NCBI GenBank assembly: GCA_039619475.1
Contig: CM077116.1
Location: 22,719,443-22,783,442, forward strand
Source of the DNA: Icerya purchasi
Taxonomy: Eukaryota > Arthropoda > Insecta > Hemiptera > Monophlebidae
Direction of reading: 5' to 3'
DNA: 64,000 nt
Shown: positions 1-11,320 of the stretch, piece by piece
Numbering within the stretch: the stretch's first letter is position 1
Layout: each line of letters starts with the position of its first letter
Notes under the pieces: model-generated
Database searches by the model: none
Seen by the model: the letters and a program-made list of their open reading frames with translations, nothing else
What the model was told of the DNA's origin: nothing
Translations under genes and position numbers: made by a program

Positions 1-390
1 ATGTACCATTCGTATATTCGCTAACCGATCTCCGCGCATCCATCAGTCTACCCCTTGCCAGTAACTGGTTTCCATACACTTACACACTCATTTTCTCATT
101 GCGTTATAATTTCATTTAATATATATATATACATATATATATATATATGACTGAGTTTGAATGTAGATGCAATTGTAAGTTTTGAGGGATACATGTCGGC
201 ATATTGTAATACTTACCACTATAAGTTTGTTCGATCATATTGTTTCAATCTGCCAGTGTGGGTTTATGTGAGTTTGTTTCAGCTAGATTAATAAATTAAA
301 TATAGTCCTGTTTAGCTCTATAAGTACAAACTTTAATTGGCCGAAAGGCTGTTGTTTGTACATTGTTGCAAATAAATAAATAAATATATT
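1..390 (+). repeat. Probable 3' tail of a LINE-type retroelement
   Basis: The segment ends in a short GGCCGAAAGGCTG hairpin-like motif followed by TTGTTTGTACATTGTTGC and an AAATA-type tandem tail (about 370-390). A 3' untranslated region followed by an (AAATA)n tail is typical of non-LTR retroelements. A TA-rich tract lies at 119-148. No coding remnant is readable here, so the class is inferred from the tail alone. Confidence 0.35.
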
Positions 391-996
391 TTTTTTTCTT
401 CCATTTATAATTTAATGCGATGTACACATTACAATATAAAATCTAATTCGGCTTATTTATAAATTAGGGGGTAATGTCTGATTTTTTTTTATTTCAGCGA
501 TCAAAAATGAAGGTATTGTTCGAACAAAAAAAATAAATTTTAGGTAATAATTTATAGGTTGTGTTTTACGGTACATTTCCGATATTATTATTTAAAGGGC
601 ACCTTTTTTTAAAACCAAAAAAAAACCCACCAAACAATAACTGAAAAAAACGTTTTAGAGTAAATTTTCATTTTGATAAATCTTTCACGCGCGAACATTT
701 TGGTCACAATAGCCCGCGTCGTTAAAGGCGATCGAAATGAATTCACATTTATGCAGAATTCCGTTGATTTCAGTTTTACAACCGGTCTTCATTTTTTTTT
801 GTTTATTATTTAATAGCGTTCGTTACGGCGATAGTCAGATGTCAGAATATCCAAAAATAACATCGTTACGTTCTGATTTAGCAACTTAAAAAAACATCTA
901 AAAATAACAGCGACCGCTCTCAAATGGATGCACTTGTTATATCTTGAAAATTAATATGCAGTCGATTTATAAAAAATTGTTATCCGGTTCTCTTAC
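391..996. other. AT-rich sequence without a recognisable gene
   Basis: Only A/T homopolymer runs and short stop-rich frames are seen. It would be the 5' part of an intron if the minus-strand exon candidate just above it is real. No repeat family was recognised. Confidence 0.4.
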
Positions 997-1242
997 CATA
1001 ACGAGGTGAGTTGTAATTGTGCGGATAGATGTTGCGTGGAGTTATTCCATATGTTTCCCTGGAAATCGGCAGGTACCTATAGCCGGGGACGTTAATACGT
1101 TCGCTGGGGTGAACTGGATCGTCGTAAATCGATTTGTAGCTCGGCCAAGTTGGATAGTCCACATCCAGTATAGGACGAAATACGCCTCTAGACGGATAGC
1201 GACTGTAATGTGTGTGTTCAGGAGCGCGCATGTCGTCTGTAC
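997..1242 (-). CDS. Candidate internal coding exon, Pro/Tyr-rich, unknown gene
   Basis: On the minus strand an open frame is bounded by a plausible acceptor (CCCGGCAAAACAG, intron ending at 1243) and a strong donor (TATG followed by GTAAGA, intron starting at 996). The 246-bp exon begins at codon position 2 and ends at codon position 1, so it is a symmetric phase 1-1 exon of 82 codons. The peptide is rich in Tyr, Pro and Arg (for example RYPSRGVFRPILDVDYPTW and NVPGYRYLPISRETYGI). It contains no cysteine and no membrane segment, and the base composition is clearly less AT-rich than the flanks. Phase 1-1 exons and P/Y-rich composition are common in secreted or cuticular proteins, but I do not recognise a family. 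The opposite-strand frame over the same bases has no such splice pair. A chance ORF remains possible. Confidence 0.45.
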
Positions 1243-2833
1243 CTGTTTTGCCGGGATAAAAGTATCGGATTAATTTTAAAAATGTTAATACTCCTTGGTT
1301 TTATATTAAAAAAGTACCGTTGCGTGAAGTCTCGATAAAACCGTTTTACATCCGATTATCTTTTTCAGGGTTATCACACTCAATTGAGAAAACGATTAAT
1401 AAGCGAGAAATTTTGAAATTTCATATGAAATAAAAATGGTCACAAAATATTTCGACAAGAGAAAGTCATTTGAAGCGGAAAATAAAAGCGCTTTTTGATA
1501 TTACGTGTATAATTTATACTTTTTGAAAATATTTAAGTAACTTTTATGATCGATTTCATTATGAACAAGCGAAAGATGCGAGTTTTATATTTATTAGTGT
1601 ATAGTAATAGTAATATCATCGGTTCAGTGGCGGTTTTGAAGGAGAAGTTGCGGAAATCAGATTCCCCGTATAAAATTTCTTCAAATTTCTGATATTTTTA
1701 ATATCGTAATTTTCCTCATAATCAACTTTATAAACGAGATTAAATATTTTTTCTCGAAAAAAACAAAAAAAATTAAATTCCTACTGTTTTTTTTATTTAC
1801 GCTCCATAAATGCGAATATAGTTTAGATCTCTAGCTAAGTTGACTACTATCTAATCAGGCTACCGCGGTAACATACACACAAATCCACGCTAAAATATTG
1901 ATGTGCAGCCGTATAATGTAGTACATGCAGCATAGATTTCGAAATTGACTGTTCACTGTGCCCTTCAAAATAATGCAATGGAATGAAAGAAACATATGTT
2001 CTGGTGAAATGAATTTACAATTTCACATTCGTAATTTATTTAACGGTTTATTTATTTTAATTATTGATATTTTATGCGTGTTGATATGTTTTTAATACAT
2101 TACACGGACAAAATTAATAAAAATAAAATAAAATAATAGAGGTTCGTTCTTTTTTGTCATAAATTTCCAGCGGCGTAAAATAATTTTTTCCGTTTACCGG
2201 TGATCTTCCCGAAATTAGTTGAGGAACAAAAAATCTTACTGATTTACAGTTGTACATACCGTTTCTCACCTTATCGAAAATCACCGAAGAAGGACGTTTG
2301 TTTTTTTACTTATTGACGCTTTTTATTTATTTCTGCGACTGTCTTTTTTTTAAATTTTTATAATGAGCCTGAGACTCAAAAATCCGCCAATTGTAAAATT
2401 CAGTCAACATTTGTCACTTTGCAGACAAACTTTCTTACCCTAAACATCTCTGCTTCAAGCGGCAAAGTATATTGTCGTTTTAAAGTAGCCAAAGTATTAT
2501 ACGGCATATCTTGCACTTCAAACTGAACTTCGATCGGATAATTCATTTAAGACTTCGTTCGAAAATTGTAAAAGTATAACAGATGTTAAAAATGAATTTT
2601 CTGAAAGAAGGGGGGGGGCGTTACGTACGGAGGAAGATGTGATGATAAAACATCGACGGGTTTATTTTGAGTGCGTGACAGGGTCGTTGATATTGAGCAA
2701 ATGAAGTACAAAGAATTAGCTGATTCCTCAGAATTTGCTGCTATATTCTATCGAATTTTCGAATGAAAAAGTGGAAAAGCTACTGGAACGTTTATAACGA
2801 TTTTTTTTTTTTTTCATTACAAAAAGGTAGATT
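1243..2833. other. AT-rich intergenic or intronic sequence
   Basis: No coding similarity or repeat structure was recognised. A run of nine G at 2610-2618 is unusual in this AT-rich context. Such runs often sit just inside hAT-type ends elsewhere in this window, but no terminus could be read beside it. Confidence 0.35.
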
Positions 2834-3115
2834 GTGTACCTAACTAACAGCAATGGAACCATTCTAAATAAACGCTTATCTGAAATTGTGAAAAATATGC
2901 TGTTGGGTGATTCCTATGTTGATGTATTTCCCCAAAAACTTACAGATTATTTATTTTGTTCATTGTTGACAATTCCATCCACAAATGCGTCAGTGGAAGG
3001 CACTTTCTTCGCTTTAAAAAGTATTAAAAATGAGACGAGAAATAATACCGTTGCGAAGAAAACCTGGTTTGGCAAATGCGTGAGTCTGCACATTAGTCTA
3101 TTTGAAGAATTGTGA
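2834..3115 (+). pseudogene. hAT transposase remnant (C-terminal dimerisation region)
   Basis: A 93-codon frame carries the hallmark of the hAT-family C-terminal dimerisation domain, LTIPSTNASVEGTFFALKSI followed by KNETRNN. Active hAT transposases usually have a (T/A)xASxERxFSxLkxIKxxLR pattern here. In this copy the E-R-x-F core reads E-G-T-F, and the frame ends before the usual RLxxLALLSI helix, which seems to continue out of frame just downstream. The catalytic DDE part and the zinc finger are absent. It is therefore a decayed fragment, about one tenth of a full transposase. Similar tails are seen in the ZMYM1-like hAT group, and I place it only at superfamily level. No terminal inverted repeats or target duplication could be identified. 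Confidence 0.75.
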
Positions 3116-3260
3116 ACATTTTTATAGCGACATTATTGGCAAGTATGCCGGCTTAAAAGATGGTTTTATTGATTTCGAATTAAAAAATAGTTTTTCGTAT
3201 TTTGCATTAAGATTATCGTTATACTTACTTTTGTAACCTTCGATGAGATGAAACTGAATA

Positions 3261-3375
3261 TTTTTTTTTCTTAATTTTTCATTTTTTTTCTTAATTTTTC
3301 ATTTTTTTTCTTAATTTTTCATTTTTTTTCTTAATTTTTCATTTTTTTTCTTAATTTTTCATTTTTTTTTTTTTT
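3261..3375. repeat. 20-bp T-rich minisatellite
   Basis: Four perfect units of ATTTTTTTTCTTAATTTTTC (3281-3360) are flanked by one near-perfect unit (3261-3280) and a partial unit running into a T-tract. The perfection of the units implies recent slippage or unequal exchange. Confidence 0.95.
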
Positions 3376-3882
3376 ACAATTTAAAGAAGTTTTTTGCATT
3401 TTTGGATCGAAAACTCGTAAAATAAAAAATTGGGTAAAATCTGTAGATTTTTTAAAAAATTGCTGACTTCCCTAAATTTTTCTTCTTAGAAAATCGCCAC
3501 CGTAAAAATCGTTTAATGGGATTCATACATTACAAACATGAGACTGACTCGTATGAGAAAAATTGGGGATGAAGGGTTTTTTTCTCGTATTTTAAAATTA
3601 TGCCCCGACGCTGTAATTAAATGTAATTTGTATTATTCCCAGGTGTGATATATCGTTCTGAAAGCTTTGCCTACATAATCTGTAGATTCTATGAAACTAC
3701 TGTGGATAGATGGCCACTTCCGATTTCTTACTTTCTTGTCTGTGCGTTCGCTCTCCCCATTCCATAACTAACTCTTTTCTTACTTTTTTTTAAGATATCG
3801 AAAAAAAAAAACAACAAGCAAACCACTAACCTTCCTTCACCGTAATTTAAATTATTTCTACCGCTTCGTGCTCTTTGCCATA
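3376..3882. other. AT-rich sequence without a recognisable gene
   Basis: No ORF or repeat structure could be supported between the minisatellite and the hAT element. Confidence 0.35.
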
Positions 3883-3890
3883 GTTGTAAC

Positions 3891-4197
3891 CATGGGCGTC
3901 GCCAGCGGTGGCAGGGGGGCAGCTGCCTCCTTTGGAGCCTTGAAACTTTTTAATCAACTGGCCATGATGAGTATTCATAGGCGTGTAATCATTGACAATT
4001 TGGAAGACTTTTATAATAAAGTAGTCGAACAATTTGCCACAAATCCACGAAAATTATGTTTTCCTTAAGATTTTATTCTTGTCTAATAAAATATTAAGCC
4101 TTTGCAACTTATAAATTTCATTTTTCCTCTATAACCCTCATATCCTCTTTCCATCATCTTGCCCCCCCCCCCGGATCATCGGCTTGCGATGCCATTG
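3891..4197 (+). mobile_element. hAT family A deletion derivative (307 bp) with 8-bp target duplication
   Basis: The element is flanked by a perfect 8-bp direct repeat, GTTGTAAC (3883-3890 and 4198-4205), the length expected for hAT transposition. Its ends form imperfect inverted repeats: left CATGGGCGTCGCCAGC, right (reverse complement) CAATGGCATCGCAAGC, each followed by a G-rich run. Between them is only the last part of a transposase frame, QLAMMSIHRRVIIDNLEDF then VVEQFATNPRKLCFP and a TAA at 4066, followed by AATAAAAT-type polyadenylation sequence. This C-terminal tail matches the hAT pattern LALMSIHR...IDxFA...RRLxF. The rest of the transposase has been deleted, so the copy is non-autonomous. 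A second copy of the same family lies inverted at 27289-27585. Confidence 0.92.
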
Positions 4198-4205
4198 GTT
4201 GTAAC

Positions 4206-4548
4206 GTATATGATAGGCCTTACAGTTATAAAGAAGGAAAGATAGGCAATATATTTCGAGAGACCGAAAATTAATAGAAAACCTATATATGTAGCTCCGA
4301 ATCAACGAGGACATTTTCTCATTAGTGTTACGAGCAGGGCCGAGTAGGAGAAGAGGGAGATGGTAAAGAACATATAAAAACATATATTTCGGTGATCCAA
4401 AAATATCTTATTATCACATGATCGCTGTTTAATTGAAAGGTACGCTTGTTCGCTATATTATTTAAATTACGCTGCCTTAAAGAGGAATAGTTTAAAATGA
4501 AATCACAGCTTTTCGGCAAATTTTTATCTTCCCTGCTCTTTAAAGGTT
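4206..4548. other. Sequence between a hAT element and a LINE; no feature seen
   Basis: Short frames here lack any recognisable motif. No terminal repeats or tandem structure were found. Confidence 0.3.
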
Positions 4549-6040
4549 TTATTATTTATTGTATTTACAAGTCGCTTTTGGACTACAAGGTCATTAGCGA
4601 CTACGGTTTTACAGATAATTATAACATTTTATATTGAATATTTGAAAATGCGCGAAACAACAAAATAATCAAAAAAGTCGGCTGAAGGCTGAGGAAGTTA
4701 GATCAATTGAAATACTGAGATGTCTTTGAGGAAGGCTACGATTTTTTTACACTTCTCGGCGTCCGAAAACATCTCTGGAAGGCCGTTGGTAATACCCGCT
4801 TGTTGTCTGGCCAGCTGGTAGTGATTACACTCGATCAAAAGATGCCTCACCGATATAGGCATGTTGCAGCGTTGACACAGGTTGGGCGGTTTTTTAGATA
4901 TGAGGAACGAATGGGTCAAGTTTGTGTGTCCAATGCGGATACGAGTTAGGACACACTGCTCGTGTCTACTGAGAGTTGGCATGTTTCCGTAGGTATCTTT
5001 TCTAAACTCGTGGAGTTTGCTCGGCGTTTGGAGCCAAAGGGTGTTTCAGTAGTTTTTGACTGTGTTGCTTATCACCATTTTAGCTTCATGAGGTGTCATA
5101 AGTACTTCAGGCGGGCAATCTTGTGTCGTCGCGGTTCTTGCAGCTTGGTCCGCCAATTCATTTCCTTGGATTCCCGTATGCGCCAGTGTCCACACAAGGC
5201 TGACCTGTATATGCTGTGATTAGAGCTGGTCCAATTTTAGGTGGATACGTTGTATGATAGGGTTTTCGGTAAACTGATTTTGGATGGCTCTTAAGCAGGA
5301 CAACGAGTCAGTAAATATGGTACAGTTTGTTGCGTCTTGGCGCAGTAGGATTAGTTCTAGAGTATGGGGAATCGCCTTAGCCTTACAGGTGAAGATTGAA
5401 TTATTGTCGTGCGTTCGTTGTGCTGCTAACGTGATAGAGTCAGAGACTATAGCGTAACCTGTTTTGCCATTGAGAATTGAACCGTCTGTATAGTATTCCG
5501 TGCATGGCTGAAATTTTTCGCGTATTTCAAGGAAAAGTAATCTAAACGTCTCTGAGCTTGTGATTACTTTCTCGTGCTCACTTAGATCAAAGGTTATTAC
5601 ACAATTTATTGCAATTGTCGTTATTTTGAATTCCATTAAGTTATTTCGGTCCTAAGTTTCAAGTTCTGCTGTCTCGGCTCCCCATGCGTGTCTGGCGATA
5701 TCGCAATGAGGCAGGCCCGTGCCCAGAGTTTTGGAAAGAGAGGGGTTTTGAAAATTTTCTTCACATATTTATTTTATAAATAAAAATACATTTTTCACTA
5801 ATATTCATGCTATTAATAATTTCCATCATTTTGATTTATATATTAATAATTTAAATAAACGAATTACTGTATAAACACATTAATAAAAACTACATATGTT
5901 ATTGATTATACTCGCAACAAAAAATTTTGCATAAAATATTAATGAAGTACTTAAGCTATTTCAGTCCTCAAGGGGGGGGGGGGGGTTAACCCCCAAAACC
6001 CACCCCGTGGACACGGCCTCGCAATGAGGAGGTGTACTCT
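4549..6040 (-). mobile_element. 5'-truncated LINE with RNase H domain, interrupted by a hAT insertion
   Basis: Read on the minus strand, a decayed ORF2 C-terminal region runs from about 5711 to 4698. It contains an RNase H domain with YTDGSILNGKTGYAIVSD near 5510-5460, IFTDSLSCLRAI near 5310, and WTLAHTGIQGNELADQAA near 5190-5140. It is followed by the conserved tail LSRHEQCVLTRIRIGHTNLT and a CxxC...H...C motif (LCQRCNMPISVRHLLIEC). The acidic residue expected in the FTAEAKAI motif is replaced (FTCKAKAI), and there are internal stops (for example after DQL at 5220), so it is inactive. The element ends in a short untranslated region and an AATAAATAATAAAA tail at about 4549. The order RT, RNase H, Cys/His tail is that of I/jockey/R1-type LINEs. 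Family B hAT DNA splits it at 5712-6021, and LINE sequence resumes beyond for a short distance. Confidence 0.88.
5712..6021 (+). mobile_element. hAT family B short element (310 bp) with 8-bp target duplication
   Basis: Direct repeats CAATGAGG flank the element (5704-5711 and 6022-6029). The left end is CAGGCCCGTGCCCAGA; the right end, reverse complemented, is CGAGGCCGTGTCCACG. A 14-base G run (5972-5985) lies inside the right end. The interior is AT-rich and non-coding. Two further copies with the same ends and partly shared interior occur at 11136-13003 and 50467-50889. The insertion interrupts the LINE around it, so it is younger than the LINE. Confidence 0.9.
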
Positions 6041-6342
6041 ATACTTGTAGATTTATATTAATTTCAAACAGCATATATTGTCAAATCTGTTTCAATAATG
6101 TTGCAGTATATATCGCCTTCGTGATAATACATTCGTAAATTTTCCGTCAATAGAGCTTCTAAATTAGTGGGTTTTACAAAAAATCTTTTTAGGTTTCGGT
6201 GAAAACTACGAAATGTAAGAAAGACGTTAAATTTCCGCGTTTAAGAAAAACAAAGAGCAATTCCCGTGATGATTAGAACACTTTGTTCCCCGGCCGACTG
6301 AATAAAATAGAAAAGTCAGCGTTGGCAGTCACGATTCTGCGA

Positions 6343-6440
6343 ATTTTTTTTTTTTTTTTTGGCTCGGCATCTAAACCATTTGGCCACTTTCAACACAAAT
6401 ATTCTCTAAACAGAAACTAACCTTCTTATTTCAAATATAT
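6343..6440 (-). repeat. Poly(A)-tailed retroelement 3' end, family shared with 54985
   Basis: On the minus strand the sequence reads GGCCAAATGGTTTAGATGCC then GAGCC and an A-run of about 18. The same ending (GGCCAAGTGGTTTCTTGCC then GGGCC and a long A-run) is found at 54985-55065, also on the minus strand. Homology extends about 40 bases upstream of the tail in both. This is a LINE or SINE 3' end; which of the two cannot be told, since no coding part is attached. Confidence 0.6.
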
Positions 6441-7571
6441 AAATAAAATACAAGGAAAAAATAAATAAATAAAATATAATAAAATAAGAATGAATAAATA
6501 TGTAGATATAATAAAATAGTATAAAAGTGTATACATAAACGAAATAGAAAATAAATAACCCTAAAGAACTTCAATCTAAACCACAATGTTGCAATCGATT
6601 ATCTGCGATTGACATATATATATATGTATATATACGAATTCCTAATCAAGAATATTGAAGCGAGTGAATCGTACTAGTAGATTTGAATTGAACACTTTGA
6701 AGGATGATTACCTTTCAAGATAACCGATACTGAACGCTAGTAGCCTGCCTAAATGGACTAGTGAAGATTTAGTGTCGTAATGGCAAAATATAAAATTCTC
6801 ACGTGTGTTTGTGCAACGTGTACATGCAATTGCAGAAAGATTGATTCGACATAACGTTCTATGTCGGAATTTTATTATTGAAGACAACATTGCTACTTTT
6901 TAAAATGACGTTGAAAACATTTCTTAATAACACTTATGGGGGGGGTCCTAACGTAACCCTTTTCAGGGGCACCAGTGTCGAACACGAATTATAATGGGGA
7001 TCACGTGTTTTGTTATTTTCTATAGTATTAATGATACCATTCTTACGTTGGGGATAATATGAAAAAATCATCATGAAATATGTGTAGCATTTTTCGGTTA
7101 CTTTTTAAAATATTAAAGCTGAAAATTACCTTCATTCTTTTTCGACAAATCCAAAATAAAAAATTCAAGAATGACGTAGTCACTTGAAATAACTTTTTCA
7201 AAAACGTTATGAATGAAATTACTATCTAAGGGTCTAAAAAGCAAACTTCTTGGCGAGGTCCGACAGAGTTTACATTTATATTTTAAATTTCATCTTTAAA
7301 GGCTTATCTGGTGATGAGTTGTGAATTTTTTAAAGGTGATTTTTGAAGTCGTTCTAAAATCCTTATTATATATTCTAGACGGTTTCTTGTCGCCCCGGGT
7401 AATCGCTCAGCTTAAAGTTGTAAATTGTCATGGATAGAAGTTAAATTGTAATTTATGATTCAATTCTGATAAGTCAAACCGTTTCCGAGCTCAATTGTAT
7501 AATTGAATATTTTTGTCGTTTCTGAACCATCTCATTGGGATTCGGTACATTATATATGTGTACGGAATCCT
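6441..7571. other. AT-rich sequence with one copy of a dispersed motif
   Basis: A TA-rich tract lies near 6614-6634. Near 7167-7200 there is a copy of a dispersed motif related to AAGAATGACGTAGTCAACTG, seen again at 8491, 10789, 11047 and, inverted, near 23283. Nothing coding is supported. Confidence 0.4.
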
Positions 7572-7803
7572 AAAAATCGGTATAAATTTACTTTAAGAAA
7601 TTAGATTACTTTTGTTGTTTTTTCGTGTAAAGCCTATCATCAGCTAACATCACAGAGTACATACTCTAGTTAATAAAGTATATAAATTGAGTGTGTACTC
7701 TGTGACCTCTGTGTTGTTAGCTGCTGATATAGCCCGAAAGAAAAACACGTGTTTCCAAAGTAATTTACTTTCCATTTTTTAAAGTAAATTTATACTGATT
7801 TTT
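7572..7803. repeat. Foldback element with about 95-115 bp inverted arms
   Basis: The left arm (7572-7666) and right arm (7689-7803) are imperfect reverse complements around a 22-base spacer. The inner part pairs best (CAGAGTACATACTC with GAGTGTGTACTCTG), and the outer ends pair as AAAAATCGGTATAAATTTAC with GTAAATTTATACTGATTTTT. No clear target duplication was found, and there is no coding capacity. The sequence could form a cruciform or, if transcribed, a hairpin RNA. Confidence 0.8.
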
Positions 7804-8000
7804 GTTATTAAGGGGAATATTACATTTATTTCAATGTAATTAAAATACTCTTTTCATTTTGATTTTTGTACATTTATTGAACTTAATTCATTTTGAGTAT
7901 TAATTTTATCTCGATAATAAACTGAACTGAATTCAGCTAATAAGTTAACACAACATTTATTGATTCTGAGGCGGTATGAAGTTCGCTGGGTCAGCTAGTA
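7804..8000 (+). repeat. Possible 3' part of a Helitron-like or other element ending in CTAGT
   Basis: The segment after the foldback ends in GTTCGCTGGGTCAGCTAGT (about 7981-7999). Helitrons end in CTRR(T) after a short hairpin; the hairpin here is weak and no TC-type 5' end was found. Treat this as a suggestion only. Confidence 0.2.
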
Positions 8001-10780
8001 CTGATATAAAATCAAAAATTTAGATTCGTTTTTAATAATTTTCTTTTCCAATTGAAGATTAAAGTTTCTTCGGGATTTTAACGTATAAACTAAATTTATC
8101 TTAACCGTACATCTATTTTCGGTAGAAACTACACTGAAACAATTCATGAATTAAACTGTACAAGTAGTAAACAGTCGGCTACAGTGCCATTCCATAACTG
8201 AACTAAACAGAAAACGCAAATAAAAGCTAAATATCCTCATTGCTCGATATTACTAGGCAGTTCGGTTGTGCGGGGAGCAGTGGCATCTCATTATGTAATA
8301 TTAGAATTTTTTTCCTCTCCATTATTAACCGTATTGATAGTGATCTTCGGACGGGCAGCTGGAATTGACCGTTAATATATTTTCTTTTCGATTTTCTAGC
8401 TGAAGATGCCGAAAACGTTTCTGTAATATTCATTTTTATTTAATGTTTTTTACGGTTTTTACTGTTTTATTAACATTTATTCATTCCGTAAAGAATGATG
8501 TAGTCAACTGAAACTAGCTTTTATATGGTACGTGTAAAGTTATAAAACAAAGCAGTCTGTGATTCAATATTATATTCTTTATACTCTCGACCATTTCGTA
8601 GCTCATTGCGCCTCATACATCCTGTCACTTCTCTCCTAGTCTATTCCAACGCTCGGTTCCTTCATTCTGGCTATTTTTAACCGAATCGATATTTAACTAA
8701 TCCTCCTGTTTCTTGTTGCTGTTCGGTGAAGGTTACAGACGTCTCCAAAATATATATGTATTTAAGGGGCGATAGATTAATTGGGAAGTAAGGAAACTTA
8801 TCGTCATTACGACACACACAACATGTTTAAGTTTATGAAAGTAAAATTTGACATGAAACGGCAGTTTTGAAGTTAATAGAGAAAGCGATACCAATCTTTG
8901 CCAAAAGATTTTTCAAAATCTCTATTGACGACGTCGGGTATTGATTATTATTTTTTTTTTATTTATTTTAGTTTTGTATAATAGAAAATTAATATATTTA
9001 AAAGAGCAGTGTTATAGTAAGAAATAATGGGGATCTATTTGCGTGGAACTTAAATCTAGAATAATCTGTGTATATCGATCTAAAACAAAAATTTCCGAAA
9101 TTGTTTAAGATTCGTAATTCTCAGTATTTTGAAAATTTGATCTTCTTTTTTCTATTTACTAATTATTTATAATAAAAAAGGAACTAGAGTACCTTTTAAA
9201 GCCCTGACGTAGGATTGCCAGAATTTTGCTTTCCTTTGAACCGGTTCATTTCGTCCAATCATGTCCAAGTGTTGCCTCAACATCGTTCGATATTAGTTTT
9301 CTTTCTGTAACAGAATTAACGCATTCAATTTGATTTGATTAAAACGGAATCTCGTCGAATATTAGATAAATTTAAAATAATAGCCCTTTTATAAATTAAC
9401 AAAAACGAAGGAAAAAGTCGTAAGTAATTGTTTTGTTGGTTTTTTTTTTTTATGTTCTTTATACCGTAAGCATTTTGATTTTCAAGAACATGAACGAAAA
9501 ATTATATGTAAACAATAAAAATCATCGCTGGTCAAAAGTAGATTTAAAAATACTTTTTGATGATTTTTTTTAATATAAGATTTTTAGTCGGAACATGTGT
9601 GCAAATATGAACGTATAGTGCTAATAAATGTATTCGACTTACACGAAGTTAAGGAATGTCTTTTCTTCGCTGTGATAAATTACTTTATTCGCTCTCAAAT
9701 CGACTAGAGCGATATTTTTATATTCAATTAAGTAAAGCGAAAGTTTAATTATAAATAATCGGGTTTTGATTAGAACGCTAGCTGACGAAATTATCATTTA
9801 CCATTAATAGTTCGTTGTAGTATACGTACACAGTGGTGCGCAAAATATCTTTTTGGCACAATTTCTCGCTAGACGCATTCTTCGTGTTCAGTTTTAAATA
9901 TTTAATATTCTCTTCTGTATCATTACCTGCTCACTTTTACTATTTGTTTATTTTACTTTAAACATAAACGACATTTTTAACTTTGGGAAAATTTTCACAT
10001 TCCGAGACTGCGCTATATCTTGAAAATTCTAATGTTGAATTCAAAAAAAATATCACTAATTAAAATAGAAACGTCGATTTTTTTAAAAATGCAAACGTTT
10101 TCAATTAGAAAATTTTCGAAAGTAACTTAATCTGATCAAGCGGGATGGAAATAAAACATAAAATTTTCTCGCTTCTACATTTGTCATTGAGTAGTTCACA
10201 TTAAAACGGGGTTCGACTAAAGTAAAATCGGTGGCAATTTCATTTACTGACGTCATTAAGAGTTATGATACACGGCGATATGATAATGATGGTCCTGTTG
10301 GATTCAGCATGATTTCAATTGCAGTTCTCATCCCTTTTTTTAAGGCGGTGATTAATTTTAGCTGCTATCTTAAGGTTGAAATTTTAATGATGACACGCAG
10401 TCTTACAATGTTCATGCTAGTAGTAATCCAACGTAATAATAAGCAGTTCGCCTCTGTAAAAATTTATTATGAGCTTGGTAAGCAGCAGAATTAACAAGGA
10501 GAGCCACTAATAAATTGATCTTGTGAAAATTTTTCTATGTGAAAAGATTAAAAAAGGGGTCAAGATATTTTTTTGGAACCATTAACATGCGGTTAGGGGC
10601 GTAATTTCTTTTTTTCTCTCTCTATTTTTTTTTTTTTGCAGTGAAAGAGAGATAACAATGTATGTATTAATGATTACGTCATTCTTACGCCAAGGTTAAA
10701 AAGAAAATCGCGCAACAAAAAAAAAAATAATTATGCAATGAAATCTACAATACTTTTATGTAACGTCTGCAATTAATTTT
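8001..10780. other. Long AT-rich stretch without a recognisable gene
   Basis: Several short frames occur (for example an 87-codon frame at 10231-10494), but none shows a domain motif or credible splice sites. One copy of the dispersed GTCAACTGAAAC motif lies at 8491-8520. Otherwise only A/T runs are seen. Confidence 0.4.
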
Positions 10781-10786
10781 ATTTTG

Positions 10787-11127
10787 CAAAAGAATAACAT
10801 GGTCAACTGAAACCAACTCTTCTATAAAAATTACAGAAGACTATAATTGATGCTAGGTCATACGCTGGATGTAACGAAAAAATTCTACTGTTACGGCTTA
10901 TTTTGAAATGCTGTCACGTAATTTTGTACGTTTTTGCGTTACGGTTTACGCTTTTTTCTTGTGTTTTTTTTTTTTTTTTTATCCTGAACACTTTTTTGAT
11001 CACTGCATAAAAAAAAAGTGCAACAAAATACATTTTTTTTTCTATTGAGTATGACGCGCTCAACTGAAATCGACTTCTCTATGAACATTATGGAGTAATT
11101 ATAGCAATCAAAGTAACAAAAAGACAG
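10787..11127 (+). repeat. Degenerate tandem repeat, period about 260 bp
   Basis: The motifs AATAACATGGTCAACTGAAA (10794) and GTATGACGCGCTCAACTGAAA (11049), each followed by CTTCTCTATRAA...TTAYRGA, are spaced about 255-260 bases apart. A further part (CTTATAACAAAAATTGCAGAAG) resumes at about 13028, beyond the family B hAT element. The array is old and diverged, and the hAT inserted into it. Confidence 0.5.
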
Positions 11128-11320
11128 TTTTTGTTCAGGCCCGTGCCCAGAAATTTGAGGGGGGGATGAAAATTTTCATTACATATTTATTTTATAAATA
11201 ACAATACATTTTTCACTAATATTCATACTATTAATAATTTCTATCCTTTTGATTTATGTATTAATAATTTACATAAATAAATTACCCTATAAACATGACT
11301 AATAAAAAAAAATTTTATTT

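Noticed and set aside
1019..1273. 84-codon plus-strand frame
   Set aside because: It overlaps the minus-strand exon candidate, which has matched splice sites and a coherent composition; the plus frame looks like its shadow.
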